Positions 34,956 to 44,040 of a stretch of DNA of 64,000 nt are shown piece by piece. The notes beneath the pieces are model-generated. The model searched no databases and was not told the DNA's origin. It was given only the letters and a program-made list of their open reading frames with translations. The translations under genes and the position numbers were made by a program. Source of the DNA: CAMTUH01 sp947084935 (GTDB lineage Bacteria > Pseudomonadota > Gammaproteobacteria > Coxiellales > Coxiellaceae); contig CAMTUH010000001.1 of assembly GCA_947084935.1 (NCBI GenBank), forward strand, positions 62,001 to 126,000, in the 5' to 3' direction. Each line of letters starts with the position of its first letter. Positions within the stretch are counted from its first letter, which is position 1.

Positions 34956-35521
34956 CGGGTTTTCCAAAAGGTAGGGATAACGATCGACAGGATCATTAAT
35001 TTTAAGCCACCGCTGAATAGGAAAGGATATAAGCCCAGTTGCAGGCTTTGATGGAGGCCGACAAACAGTGAGAGCACCGACAAACCGCCCACGAATATAA
35101 CAGATAATCCGAGAAATGCTGCAATGGCGGTGGAGAAAGTAAATCGTCCCCATCCCCTCTCAATCAGCCATCCACTGATAAATGCGGCTGGCAGAAAAGC
35201 AAGTAAATAGCCACCAGTTGGGCTGAATAATTCAAGACTGCCTTTATGGTTAGCAAAAACGGGAAATCCGAGAAGTCCTTCAAACAAATACAATGCGACC
35301 GCTAAAGTTCCCCAGCGCCAACCGAGCGCCATGCTAATTAAAAGAACGGCAAAATTTTGTAAAGTAATGGGTACGGGTTGCAGGGGTATTTGGATTTGCG
35401 CGGCGATTGCGATAAAAATGCTGCCGAGAATGACAATGATGCTGTTTTTAATGAAACGATGATCTTGTTTTGCCCAGAAAATGCTGCACAGCGAGTGATT
35501 TAAAGAGTGTACGTTTTGCAT
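34952..35521 (-). CDS. bioY: Biotin transporter BioY
   Basis: A 189-residue substrate-binding S component of an ECF-type or solitary biotin transporter, with about six hydrophobic segments. The motif PLQPVPITLQNFAVLL and FSPTGGYLLAFLPAAFISGW are diagnostic. No BioM or BioN gene is adjacent, so it may work alone or share an energising module. Biotin uptake is in keeping with a host-dependent bacterium. Confidence 0.93.
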   Translation of the reverse strand: MQNVHSLNHSLCSIFWAKQDHRFIKNSIIVILGSIFIAIAAQIQIPLQPVPITLQNFAVLLISMALGWRWGTLAVALYLFEGLLGFPVFANHKGSLELFSPTGGYLLAFLPAAFISGWLIERGWGRFTFSTAIAAFLGLSVIFVGGLSVLSLFVGLHQSLQLGLYPFLFSGGLKLMILSIVIPTFWKTR

Positions 35522-35572
35522 CGGGCCATCATAAAGGAAAATGATTTTTTGTCAATGTGCTAAAATAAGGCC

Positions 35573-36262
35573 ATGAAAATTCATTACGTCTCGCATGCAG
35601 CATTTGAAGGGTTAGGCGCGATAAACGATTGGGCGTTGGAAAAAGGCCATGCTTTGTCGGGCACGCGCAGTTACGCGGGTGAAGCGCTGCCGGATCCATC
35701 GGCGTTTGATGTATTAATTGTCATGGGTGGTCCGCAAAGTGCGTGCGAATATGAAAACTACGATTACCTCCAAAATGAAGTGAAATTAATTCAAGCCGCA
35801 AACCAAGCGGGCAAGTATATTTTAGGTATCTGCTTGGGTGGTCAATTGACGAGTATTGCGCTTGGTGCGGATGCGGAACGAAGTCCACACAAAGAAATGG
35901 GTTGTTATCCCATTGAGCTGACGCCTGAAGGCCAGTCCGATCGGATCTTTCGTCATTTCCCCTCGCCGTTTTACAGTTTTCATTGGCATTACGACATGAT
36001 GGGTTTGCCGCCGGGCGCGGTTGTTTTAGCGCAAACCCCGGGTTGCCCCCGGCAAGCCGTGCGGTTCAGTGATCGTGTTTATGGTCTGCAGTTTCATTTG
36101 GAATTGACGGAAGAACGCACGAAGGTGCTTATTGATAAATGTAAGAGTGATTTAGCGCCCAGTCGCTATACGCAAACACCGGGTGTCATTTTGGCCAGTG
36201 ATTTTGCGTCAATCAATAAGTTGATTAAGTTATTTTTAGATAAATTTCTTGAAGCGGTTTAA
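35573..36262 (+). CDS. Class I glutamine amidotransferase domain protein
   Basis: A 229-residue single-domain amidotransferase of the GMP-synthase-like type. The triad is visible: Cys87 in GICLGGQL, His175 and Glu177 in GLQFHLELTEE. The domain releases ammonia from glutamine, but no synthetase domain is attached or adjacent, so the acceptor is unknown. Similar stand-alone proteins include gamma-glutamyl hydrolases of unknown substrates. It starts 50 bases from the divergent bioY. Confidence 0.87.
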   Translation: MKIHYVSHAAFEGLGAINDWALEKGHALSGTRSYAGEALPDPSAFDVLIVMGGPQSACEYENYDYLQNEVKLIQAANQAGKYILGICLGGQLTSIALGADAERSPHKEMGCYPIELTPEGQSDRIFRHFPSPFYSFHWHYDMMGLPPGAVVLAQTPGCPRQAVRFSDRVYGLQFHLELTEERTKVLIDKCKSDLAPSRYTQTPGVILASDFASINKLIKLFLDKFLEAV

Positions 36263-36543
36263 ATGGGCATATGAATCGTTAGGTTCTATAAGGAATTTTA
36301 TAGGATATTATGTAAGAATTGAACACAACCTTTTCTTTTGGTTTAAAAGTAATTAATTCGTGGCGCGCGCGGAAAATACTAAAAATGCTTATCCTTTAAA
36401 GTTACGTTAATGTTCACTGTGTTCGGCGGGAAAAAGCGAGCCGTTCTTTTTAGTTTTTGATTGTTCTTTACGAATTCTTGGCTCAAGATAAAACCCTAAA
36501 AGGGTAAACGATATAATGAGAACAGTATAAAAAGGAAAAAGTC

Positions 36544-38706
36544 ATGCGCCACTCAACCCCTCCAGAAACGTTAGTCCTAGAATTAATTATCGCGGTCGGA
36601 GCTAATGATGCGAAAACATTAACGTATTTTTTGGCGCAGGACCACTATCGAAAGGTCATCAACGAAGCCATTGACTACAACCGGGGAAACCACACTGTAC
36701 TGCAGTGCGCCGTTGCATCGGGGAAGGTGGCGATGATCGAAGCGTTAGTAGAAAGTGGCGCAGACGTCAATACACCCAATAAGGATGGCGACACCCCAGT
36801 CAGAACCGCTGCCATCCACGGGCAGGTGGAGGCACTACAAGTTTTGGCCAAGCTCGGGGCAGATATCAATACACCCAATAAGAATGGTTGGACCCCAGTC
36901 TACACCGCTTTGCTAACTGGGCATATGGCGGCGCTGCGGGTTTTGGCTGAGCTCGGGGCGGACGTCAACACACCCAATAAGAATGGCGCCACCCCGGTCT
37001 GCATTGTTGCCTACGAGGGCTATGGGCAGGTGGAGATGCTGCGGGTTTTACTGGATTTGGGTGCCGATGCTACGGTGCCATATCAGGGTTGGACTCCTTT
37101 GGAGATCGCTCAGCAAAGAAAGCATCAGGACATTGTCGCCTTATTGGCGGCTCATTTAAAACAATATCCTAACGGCATAAAACCCGTTACGCCACGACTC
37201 TCTACTACTCACGCCACCACCACACAACCCGATGCTTCACCCAGTCACAACACCCAACCTAAACAGGCACAACTTGAACCCGACGAGCAGTTGTCAACCC
37301 AATCATCGCAACAAAGCACCGAGATTCTCAAAGATCAAACCGTAAAGCAATCCACTTCTTCGACGGCTCAGGAATCTTCTTTTTCTTCTTCGAATATTCC
37401 TTTACCCGAGGATCTGGTCTTGACCGTAGAGGAACAACGTCGTATGCGGGAACTGTTGGCCAAAGCACCGGAGTGGGTGGATCGTCAAGCATTGGCTGAA
37501 GTGGTTCGACGTGAAGAGGTGAGCTACGCCCTGTGCATGAACGAATCCCAAGAACGAGAAGTGTTGGAGAGAGACTATATTCGTCAGCACCAAACTCTGT
37601 TCGAGTATTACCAATTATTCCGTTCGACCTTAAGCCGCACCTTTGTTGCGGCGATGGCAATCAGCAGCGATCTGATCGATCCCGACAATACCACCAAATT
37701 CGTGAACACTTCCGCCAAAGCGGCGAAGTGGGTGGGCAATCTCATTGAAGGCATCGGACGAGAGCTTCCCGGGTTAAAAACCGCAACGCAATTACTCAAT
37801 GCGCTGGTGCAATCCGGCTTGAAAATCCACGCCCAAAAACAACTGGCGAACTTGGTGAGTTACGCCGCCGACGTGACGAGCTTTGAAGCGATGAGCGAAC
37901 AATTAGCGCGGTATTTAACGATCGGATTGCGCTATGAACTTCTCGAATTAAAAGTCGTTCCCGAAGGCGTGATCCAGAAATTTTTAAAAAATTGCCGCGA
38001 TTTAGTGCTTTCTCGGGAAGCCGACACGCCCGTGAAAGAACAAGCCTTAGGGGATGCCACCGCGGTTTTAAAATTGTTGCTGGAAGGAGCGGTGGAGATT
38101 AATTCCGAAGAGAGCCTGGTGGAGCAACTGGCCTACCAGCTTATTGAATTTCCGCGGGTGTTAGCGAAGTCGTTGACTCCAGAAGAGTACGCCGAGGAAT
38201 TCAGAGAAAGCACTTCTGAAACCGTGAGCCGCACCTCTACCAGCACTACGGTGACGGTAACTGCTTCGGCAGGATTTTTTGCACCGTCTTCCCTCCCGAT
38301 AAGCGCAGGAGAGTTTCAGGAAGTGAAGCAGCGCTTAGCGCAATTAGAAGAAGAGAAATCCCGGGAAGCTCAATACGCCCACCGTGAAGGAGTCGAAAAG
38401 AAATTCTCCGAGTACGAGAAAAAATTAAATCGCATTCACCCTCAGGCCTTCCTACCCGACGGCGAAGCGGGAGGAGAAGGAGGATTAGTGACGGTTAAAG
38501 ATTTTGAAGCGCCTTCTGCCAAAGCGATGGCGGGGTTTAGCGCTTTCCGAGTTAACGTACAGCAGCTAGAAGCGGGAGTGACGATGTCCTCCCAGAAAAT
38601 GGCCGAACACGATGAAGACTTGGAAGCGCTCAAAAATGAAGTGGCTGCCATCAAGTCGCAGCAAAAAACCCAGAAGCAGCGGAGTTTTTTTAGATTCAAA
38701 AAATAA
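36544..38706 (+). CDS. Ankyrin-repeat protein with C-terminal coiled coil, candidate effector
   Basis: A 720-residue protein with a good Shine-Dalgarno (aaaagg). About five ankyrin repeats occupy residues 45-210; three successive repeats share the block NTPNKNGxTPV and are nearly identical in DNA, showing recent expansion. Residues 212-290 are Ser/Thr/Gln-rich, a predicted disordered linker. The remaining helical part is unrecognised and ends in coiled coil (LAQLEEEKSREAQYAHREGV and about 680-715). The Lys/Arg-rich tail SFFRFKK closes it. Ankyrin proteins of Legionellales are often Dot/Icm substrates; that is inference here. A decayed recombinase follows after ten bases. Confidence 0.8.
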   Translation: MRHSTPPETLVLELIIAVGANDAKTLTYFLAQDHYRKVINEAIDYNRGNHTVLQCAVASGKVAMIEALVESGADVNTPNKDGDTPVRTAAIHGQVEALQVLAKLGADINTPNKNGWTPVYTALLTGHMAALRVLAELGADVNTPNKNGATPVCIVAYEGYGQVEMLRVLLDLGADATVPYQGWTPLEIAQQRKHQDIVALLAAHLKQYPNGIKPVTPRLSTTHATTTQPDASPSHNTQPKQAQLEPDEQLSTQSSQQSTEILKDQTVKQSTSSTAQESSFSSSNIPLPEDLVLTVEEQRRMRELLAKAPEWVDRQALAEVVRREEVSYALCMNESQEREVLERDYIRQHQTLFEYYQLFRSTLSRTFVAAMAISSDLIDPDNTTKFVNTSAKAAKWVGNLIEGIGRELPGLKTATQLLNALVQSGLKIHAQKQLANLVSYAADVTSFEAMSEQLARYLTIGLRYELLELKVVPEGVIQKFLKNCRDLVLSREADTPVKEQALGDATAVLKLLLEGAVEINSEESLVEQLAYQLIEFPRVLAKSLTPEEYAEEFRESTSETVSRTSTSTTVTVTASAGFFAPSSLPISAGEFQEVKQRLAQLEEEKSREAQYAHREGVEKKFSEYEKKLNRIHPQAFLPDGEAGGEGGLVTVKDFEAPSAKAMAGFSAFRVNVQQLEAGVTMSSQKMAEHDEDLEALKNEVAAIKSQQKTQKQRSFFRFKK

Positions 38707-38716
38707 GGAAACGAGG

Positions 38717-39562
38717 ATGGAAAAGAAAGAAGCGTCTTCCCAGGAACCATTACCGCGCGCAGTAGAGGCCAACACTCTTACCTTGGCCGAAGCAAGCGAT
38801 TATATTCACGCCGCCACCAGCGAAAACACCCGCCTCGCGTATCAGTCCGACATCGAACATTTTTTAGCGCAGGGGCACCCACTTCCGGCGACACCCGAAG
38901 CGGTGGAGCGGTATTTAAAGACGTGTGCGGCGGGGTACAATCCACGCACCTTGATTCGCCGAGTGACGGCCCTGCGGCAATGGCATAAATTAAAAGGCAT
39001 TGAAGATACGACGCAGAGCCCGTTGGTTGCCAAAACGATGCGGGGTATTGCCCGATTACACGGGCGACCGAAAAAACAAGCAGTCGCGTTGCGCTTAAAA
39101 GACCTCGATCAACTGATCACGCATTTAAAAGAAAACGACTCCCTGAAAAATACCCGAGATCGAGCACTTTTATTAGTTGGGTTTTTTTGGGGCGTTTCGC
39201 CGTTCGGAATTGGTTTCGCTCACCTGGGAACAAGTATCGTTCGTCGGAGACGGAGTGATTATCACCTTGCCACGCTCCAAGACCGATCAAACGGGAGAAG
39301 GGGAGCGCTGCGTAATCCCGTTTTGTAATGAAGCGCGTTGTCCGGTGCGCGCCCTCATCGACTGGCGGCAAGCGTCCAAGCGGTGGGAAGGATGTGTCTT
39401 TCGGCGAATCTCCAAAACCGGCACGTTACACAAACAGTCCATCGGAACGCACCCGCGATTCAGCGACATGGGCGCTGGCGCTCGACTAAAACAGTTGTGG
39501 AATACGTCGAGGCCGGACGGCAATTCGCCGACGGTGCCGTTAACGTCCTCTTTGAATTTTAA
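38717..39562 (+). pseudogene. Tyrosine recombinase / phage integrase, frameshifted and internally deleted
   Basis: From ATG 38717 (aaggaaacgagg upstream) the first frame encodes a SAM-like core-binding domain (TSENTRLAYQSDIEHFLAQG) up to RALLLVGFFWG near 39190. A T-run (gttttttttgg region) shifts the frame; the second frame holds FRRSELVSLTWEQ with the catalytic Arg. After LHKQSI another frame gives HGRWRSTKTVVEYVEAGRQF, the C-terminal signature. The segment with the HxxR box is missing. The gene is therefore dead, a relic of mobile DNA beside the ankyrin gene. Confidence 0.85.
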
Positions 39563-39610
39563 TGACCCAACAGTCGTGATCCGGGTGCTCCGGTTGCAAT
39601 TGTCTCTGTG

Positions 39611-39633
39611 GTATTTTACAATTTGTAAAATAC
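39611..39633. promoter_or_regulatory. Perfect palindrome upstream of the ATPase gene
   Basis: Eleven-base arms gtattttacaa and ttgtaaaatac around a single t. It ends 16 bases before the ATPase start, so it could be an operator or a terminator hairpin for the recombinase remnant. No cognate regulator is evident. Confidence 0.5.
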
Positions 39634-39649
39634 GAATTGTAGGATTTAT

Positions 39650-40771
39650 ATGATTAATGACTTTCCAACCACGCTGGCGTTAGGTCGAGCCTTTTGTAAT
39701 CGACGGGAAGAACTGAAGCGATTGAGCGCTAACCTCGAAAGAGCCAGCCCGACATTGATCATGTCTCCCCGGCGGTATGGGAAGACGAGTTTGGCCATAA
39801 ATGCTTTTCAGCGCTTAAAGTGGCCGTATACCCATGTTGATTTTTATACTGATTTGACCGAAGAGGGGATTGAAAGAGCTATTCTGAATGGTGTCGGATA
39901 TTTACTGGGCCAGTTAGAGACAGCGCCCAAACGACTCTTACACCTCGCCAGCGAATTTTTTGGCAACATGCAAATAAGTGTCGTTTTCGAAAAAGCAGGA
40001 TTTAAACTTGATTTCAGTCGTAAAAAAAGGCAGAGCCAACAAAATATTCTAGAAGCATTAGAAAAACTTCATGCGCTAGCAGAAAAGAAAAAGAAAAAGG
40101 TAATTTTGTTTTTGGATGAATTCCAGGTGCTGTGTGAAATTATCAAAAATTACTCCATCGAAGGCGCCATTCGGCATGCTGTTCAAAAGTCACGGTATGT
40201 TGCCTATGTATTTTCCGGCAGTAACCGTCACCTGATCAGCAGTATGTTCTATGATAAAAATCGGCCATTCTATAAATCATGCGATACGATTCGCCTAGAG
40301 CGCATTTCGAAGAAAGATTATGAACCCTATATACAGAAATCAGCAAAAAAACGTTGGGGTAAAGTCCTTGATGGGGCTGTATTAAAAAGCATTTTTCTGT
40401 TAACGGAGTTTCATCCCTATTATGTGAATAAGCTTTGCTCGTTGTTGTGGTTAATGGGTGAAGCCCCAACAGAAGAAGACGTTTTAAACCAATGGCAACA
40501 ATACGCGCTAGAAAATAAATCTTTAATCGAAAGGGAAATAGAATTAATCAGCTTAAATCAACGGAAATTATTAATCGCTGTTGCTAAGAATGAGCCCACG
40601 AAGGAGATATTTGGGAAACTATTTTCGACACAAATCGATATTTCACCCGGGAGCTTATCACGCACTTTAGAGGGTTTAATGCAAAAAGACTATGTTTATG
40701 TCGATGAGCATGGATTCTACCGGGTGTTAGATCCTTTGATCAGCTTCGTTTTGCGTGGTGTTTGGAATTAG
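39650..40771 (+). CDS. AAA ATPase of the archaeal-type ATPase_2 family
   Basis: A 373-residue P-loop protein with Walker A SPRRYGKTSLA (Lys45), Walker B VILFLDEFQ (Asp156, Glu157) and a sensor-like VFSGSNRHLI. The C-terminal about 100 residues look like a winged helix (PGSLSRTLEGLMQKDYVYVD). Proteins of this family are widespread in archaea and mobile regions of bacteria; a cellular function is not established. It sits between a recombinase relic and tRNA-Pro, so it is probably acquired. Confidence 0.82.
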   Translation: MINDFPTTLALGRAFCNRREELKRLSANLERASPTLIMSPRRYGKTSLAINAFQRLKWPYTHVDFYTDLTEEGIERAILNGVGYLLGQLETAPKRLLHLASEFFGNMQISVVFEKAGFKLDFSRKKRQSQQNILEALEKLHALAEKKKKKVILFLDEFQVLCEIIKNYSIEGAIRHAVQKSRYVAYVFSGSNRHLISSMFYDKNRPFYKSCDTIRLERISKKDYEPYIQKSAKKRWGKVLDGAVLKSIFLLTEFHPYYVNKLCSLLWLMGEAPTEEDVLNQWQQYALENKSLIEREIELISLNQRKLLIAVAKNEPTKEIFGKLFSTQIDISPGSLSRTLEGLMQKDYVYVDEHGFYRVLDPLISFVLRGVWN

Positions 40772-40913
40772 CACGCGGCCCCAATACGCAGGGCAAAACT
40801 CTCTTGGTCGACTCGATTAGAGTTTGACCGTTTATATTCGAGTTGTTGGCGCGCATAAAGAATATGACGGTATTGCGCCCCACAAAAGTTTTTTTAACTA
40901 TTTGATTAATTGA

Positions 40914-40987
40914 TCGGGGTGACAGGATTCGAACCTGCGACCCCTGCCTCCCGAAGGCAGTGCTCTACCAAACTGAGCTACACCCCG
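40914..40987 (-). tRNA. tRNA-Pro (CGG)
   Basis: Cloverleaf on the minus strand: acceptor CGGGGTG paired to CACCCCG, D-arm GTAGCTCAGTTTGGTAGAGC, anticodon stem CTGCC/GGCAG with loop TTCGGGA (anticodon CGG), and T-loop GGTTCGAATCC. CCA is not encoded. It lies at the edge of the accessory block at 36.5-40.8 kb, though no duplicated tRNA end was seen. Confidence 0.95.
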
Positions 40988-41076
40988 AAACCCTGACGTA
41001 GTCATCCGGACATCCGTGTCCTGGCTTTTGCATTTCAGGCCATGAAGTTTACTGGATGGTTGTGGATACCGCAACG

Positions 41077-42075
41077 TCAATAATGCCGACTCACCACAAA
41101 GGACGTTAGTGTTTCCAACGCATTGCGATAAGGAGAATGGGGCAGTTGCTGCAAAACAGTTAGGGCTGAATCGGCGGCTTTAGAGGCGCATGCGTAGGTG
41201 TAATTTTTAGCGTTGGTTGATTCAATAATCGATAAAATTTCTGGCAAATTATTTAGGCCACCGTTCTGAATTGCTGATCGTATTTGCTCTGCTTCTTTGG
41301 GTTTTGCGTGCTGTTTCGCGAAAATCAAAGGCAGTGTCGCTTTGCCTTCGGCAAGATCATCGCCGATGTTTTTTCCTATTTCTTCAAGGCTTGCGGTGTA
41401 ATCCAATAAATCGTCGATGATTTGATAGGCCATCCCGAGGTGTAAACCAAATTCTGCCATCGGCTTGACCCAGCTCGGGTCCTGCCCGATCAGGCCCCCA
41501 ATTTCCGCCGCCGCCGAGAATAATTGGGCGGTTTTGCGGCGGATCACTTCATAATAAGTCGCTTCGTTAATATCGGCATTGTGTTGATTCATGAGTTGCC
41601 AGACTTCGCCTTCGGATATTTGATTGGTTGTATTGGCTAATACCCGCATTACCGGGATGTTGTCTCGTCGAGCCAGTATTTGAAAAGCGCGTGAATAGAG
41701 AAAATCCCCAACCAGCACGCTCGAGGAATTCCCCCACAGAGCATTCGCCGTTTGTTGTCCTCGGCGCATGTTGGAATGATCGACCACGTCGTCGTGAAGC
41801 AGTGTAGCGGTATGAATAAACTCGATCACGGCCGCCAGCTCGTGGTGTTCGGTATCCTGCTCATAACCACATGCCTTGGCGCTCAAGAGAACGAGGAGGG
41901 GGCGCAGGCGCTTTCCTCCGCTGTGGACGATGTGGGCCATAATCGTTTGAATCAGAGGAACGTTTGATGCCAGTTCTTGGTTGATCAGGGCATCCGTTGC
42001 TCGAAGCTCATCGGCAACCGGCTTTCGGAGGGACTCAAGGTCGGAGGCTGGGTGAGCGTTTTGGGCGGTTTTCAT
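41077..42075 (-). CDS. ispB: Octaprenyl diphosphate synthase
   Basis: A 332-residue trans-prenyltransferase. The first Asp-rich motif is LLHDDVVDHSNMRRG and the second DDLLDYTASLEEIGKNIGDD. It makes the long isoprenoid side chain of ubiquinone, matching ubiG elsewhere in the window. Position upstream of and divergent from rplU-rpmA is the classical gammaproteobacterial arrangement, which supports the IspB assignment over other prenyl synthases. Confidence 0.95.
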   Translation of the reverse strand: MKTAQNAHPASDLESLRKPVADELRATDALINQELASNVPLIQTIMAHIVHSGGKRLRPLLVLLSAKACGYEQDTEHHELAAVIEFIHTATLLHDDVVDHSNMRRGQQTANALWGNSSSVLVGDFLYSRAFQILARRDNIPVMRVLANTTNQISEGEVWQLMNQHNADINEATYYEVIRRKTAQLFSAAAEIGGLIGQDPSWVKPMAEFGLHLGMAYQIIDDLLDYTASLEEIGKNIGDDLAEGKATLPLIFAKQHAKPKEAEQIRSAIQNGGLNNLPEILSIIESTNAKNYTYACASKAADSALTVLQQLPHSPYRNALETLTSFVVSRHY

Positions 42076-42140
42076 GGTTCGTTCACTGTTAGAATGACAA
42101 ACTCATCCTAGGGAAGCCTACCAGGACCTGTCAAGTGGGC

Positions 42141-42169
42141 TTGTCAGACGGGATGGATTTCCGTAGAAT
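42141..42169 (+). promoter_or_regulatory. Sigma-70 promoter of rplU-rpmA
   Basis: TTGTCA at 42141-42146 and TAGAAT at 42164-42169 with a 17-base spacer, about 37 bases upstream of the rplU ATG. Confidence 0.75.
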
Positions 42170-42205
42170 GCACGATCTTTCCTTGGGAAACAGAGAGTTT
42201 GTTTT

Positions 42206-42691
42206 ATGTATGCAATCATTCAGACCGGCGGCAAACAATACCGCGTGACTGAGGGGCAGACCCTAAAAGTGGAAAAACTACCTTCGGATATTGGCAAGCA
42301 CGTGGATTTCAAAGACGTGTTGATGGTGACGTATGGCGATGATGTGCATATCGGGGTGCCCTACGTAAAAGACGCGACAGTGACTGCAGAAGTCGTTGGA
42401 CAAGGGCGAGCACCTAAAATTGAGATTATTAAATTGAAGCGCCGTAAACATCACTTAAAACATCAAGGGCATCGCCAAGGCTTTACCGCCATTAAAATCA
42501 CGGGAATTGCAATTGGCGATAAGAAATTAGCAGCGCCTCAAGTAGAAAAGCCAGTAAAAGCGAAAGCTGCTAAAAAGCCGGCAAAGAAAGTAGCAAAAAA
42601 AGCGGCTCCGAAGGCTAAAGTAGAAAAAACAAAGCCGACAAAAAAAGCCGAAAAGAAAAGCGCAAAGAAAACAACGAAATTAAAAAAATGA
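42206..42691 (+). CDS. rplU: 50S ribosomal protein L21 with long basic C-terminal tail
   Basis: Residues 1 to about 102 are a normal L21 (MYAIIQTGGKQYRVTEGQTL, KRRKHHLKHQGHRQGFTAIK). They are followed by about 59 residues composed almost only of Lys, Ala, Pro, Thr and Glu, resembling histone H1 tails. E. coli L21 is 103 residues and lacks the tail. The gene is expressed from a near-consensus promoter and is followed after 11 bases by rpmA. Reading frame and stop are clear, so the tail is not a misassigned start. Confidence 0.97.
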   Translation: MYAIIQTGGKQYRVTEGQTLKVEKLPSDIGKHVDFKDVLMVTYGDDVHIGVPYVKDATVTAEVVGQGRAPKIEIIKLKRRKHHLKHQGHRQGFTAIKITGIAIGDKKLAAPQVEKPVKAKAAKKPAKKVAKKAAPKAKVEKTKPTKKAEKKSAKKTTKLKK

Positions 42692-42702
42692 GGGTGTGAC
42701 CA

Positions 42703-42978
42703 ATGGCTCATAAAAAAGCGGGCGGCAGTACGCGCAATGGCCGCGATTCCAATCCAAAGATGCTGGGCGTAAAACGCTTCGGTGGCGAAAGCGTTGTGGC
42801 GGGAAATATTATCGTGCGTCAACGCGGGACGCATTATCGTGCTGGGAAAAACGTTGGCATGGGACGAGATCATACTTTGTATGCGTTGATAAACGGAAAA
42901 GTGAATTTTGTCGCTCGTGGCCTGAAGCAACGCCAATTTGTTTCGATTCAAGTGGCGGATGACACTGCCAAGGAATAA
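42703..42978 (+). CDS. rpmA: 50S ribosomal protein L27
   Basis: A 91-residue L27 with the typical N-terminus MAHKKAGGSTRNGRDSNPKM, which reaches the peptidyl-transferase centre. RQRGTHYRAGKNVGMGRDHT is the conserved core. It is the second gene of rplU-rpmA. A truncated palindromic repeat separates it from obgE. Confidence 0.98.
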   Translation: MAHKKAGGSTRNGRDSNPKMLGVKRFGGESVVAGNIIVRQRGTHYRAGKNVGMGRDHTLYALINGKVNFVARGLKQRQFVSIQVADDTAKE

Positions 42979-42984
42979 TCTTTT

Positions 42985-43015
42985 CCTTGATTTCGCAGGG
43001 CTCCATCAAGGCTAC
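42985..43015. repeat. Truncated family A repeat between rpmA and obgE
   Basis: ccttgatttcgcagggctcc followed by atcaaggctac matches the right end of the thiO-type element. Complementary ccttgat and atcaagg form a short hairpin followed by a T-run, so this fragment may have become a terminator or attenuator between rpmA and obgE. Confidence 0.75.
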
Positions 43016-43029
43016 TTTTTGAAAAAATC

Positions 43030-44040
43030 ATGAAATTTGTCGATGAAGCTTACATACGTGTTGAAGCCGGTAACGGTGGTCACGGTTGCCTCAGTTTTCG
43101 GCGTGAAAAATACGTTCCATTTGGTGGTCCCGATGGCGGAGATGGGGGTGACGGTGGGAGTATCTATTTCATCGCCGACGAAGCCGTTAACACCCTGATT
43201 GAATTTCGTTATAAGCGTCTCATTCGAGCGGAGAACGGTCATCCGGGAATGGGTCGCTTGCGCAGCGGAAAAAGCGGGGAAGATTTGGTGATACCAGTCC
43301 CTGTTGGAACGACGATTTGCGATGCGGACACGGATGAGCTTATTGGTGATTTGACTCAACACGGAGAGCGTCTGTGCGTGGCGCGTGGCGGTAAGCACGG
43401 GCTGGGTAACGTCCATTTCAAAAGCAGCACGAATCGCGCTCCGCGGAAGACCATTCCTGGCCAAGAAGGTGAAAAGCGGCAGCTAAAACTCGAATTAAAA
43501 ATTTTAGCGGACGTGGGATTACTGGGTTTGCCCAATGCCGGGAAATCGACGTTCATCAGCGTCGTTTCGAACGCCACACCAAAAATTGCCGACTATCCGT
43601 TCACAACACTGCATCCGCATTTAGGCGTCGTGCGCGTCGGAGAATTCCGCAGTTTCGTGATGGCCGACATTCCTGGATTAATTGAAGGAGCGAGCGAGGG
43701 AGCTGGATTGGGCGTGCACTTTCTCAAACATTTGTCGCGAACGAAAGTATTGCTGCACATTGTCGATATTGCACCGATGGACGGCTCTGATCCCGCAGAG
43801 TCAGTCGCGGCTTTAGTTTCTGAGCTCGCGCATTTTAGTCCCGAACTCGCGGCGAAACCTCGCTGGCTTGTGTTCAATAAAATCGATTTATTGCCCGAAA
43901 GTGAAGGTAAGGAGCGCTGTGCGGCGATAATTAAAAAAATTCAATGGGCGGGCCCGTATTACAAAATCTCCGCAGTTAAACAAGAGGGCACAAAACAATT
44001 GTGCTATGACTTAATGAATTATTTGTCGGATAAGGGTTGA
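43030..44040 (+). CDS. obgE: GTPase Obg (CgtA)
   Basis: A 336-residue essential GTPase with the Gly-rich Obg fold at residues 1-158 (EAGNGGHGCLSFRREKYVPF, GGPDGGDGGDGG) and a G domain (GLPNAGKSTFIS, DIPGLIEGA, NKIDLL). It acts in 50S subunit assembly and stress response. It lacks the acidic C-terminal tail of some relatives. Position after rplU-rpmA is conserved. Its end overlaps the convergent gene at 44019 by 22 bases. Confidence 0.97.
   Translation: MKFVDEAYIRVEAGNGGHGCLSFRREKYVPFGGPDGGDGGDGGSIYFIADEAVNTLIEFRYKRLIRAENGHPGMGRLRSGKSGEDLVIPVPVGTTICDADTDELIGDLTQHGERLCVARGGKHGLGNVHFKSSTNRAPRKTIPGQEGEKRQLKLELKILADVGLLGLPNAGKSTFISVVSNATPKIADYPFTTLHPHLGVVRVGEFRSFVMADIPGLIEGASEGAGLGVHFLKHLSRTKVLLHIVDIAPMDGSDPAESVAALVSELAHFSPELAAKPRWLVFNKIDLLPESEGKERCAAIIKKIQWAGPYYKISAVKQEGTKQLCYDLMNYLSDKG

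Noticed and set aside
36512..36517. TATAAT box upstream of the ankyrin gene
   Set aside because: No -35 element at suitable spacing was found, so it was not listed as a promoter.
36544..38706. Naming the ankyrin protein as a specific known Coxiella Ank effector
   Set aside because: No F-box or other distinguishing domain could be matched with certainty from sequence alone.
40772..40987. tRNA-Pro as an attachment site for the 36.5-40.8 kb block
   Set aside because: No second copy of the tRNA 3' end was found at the other edge of the block.
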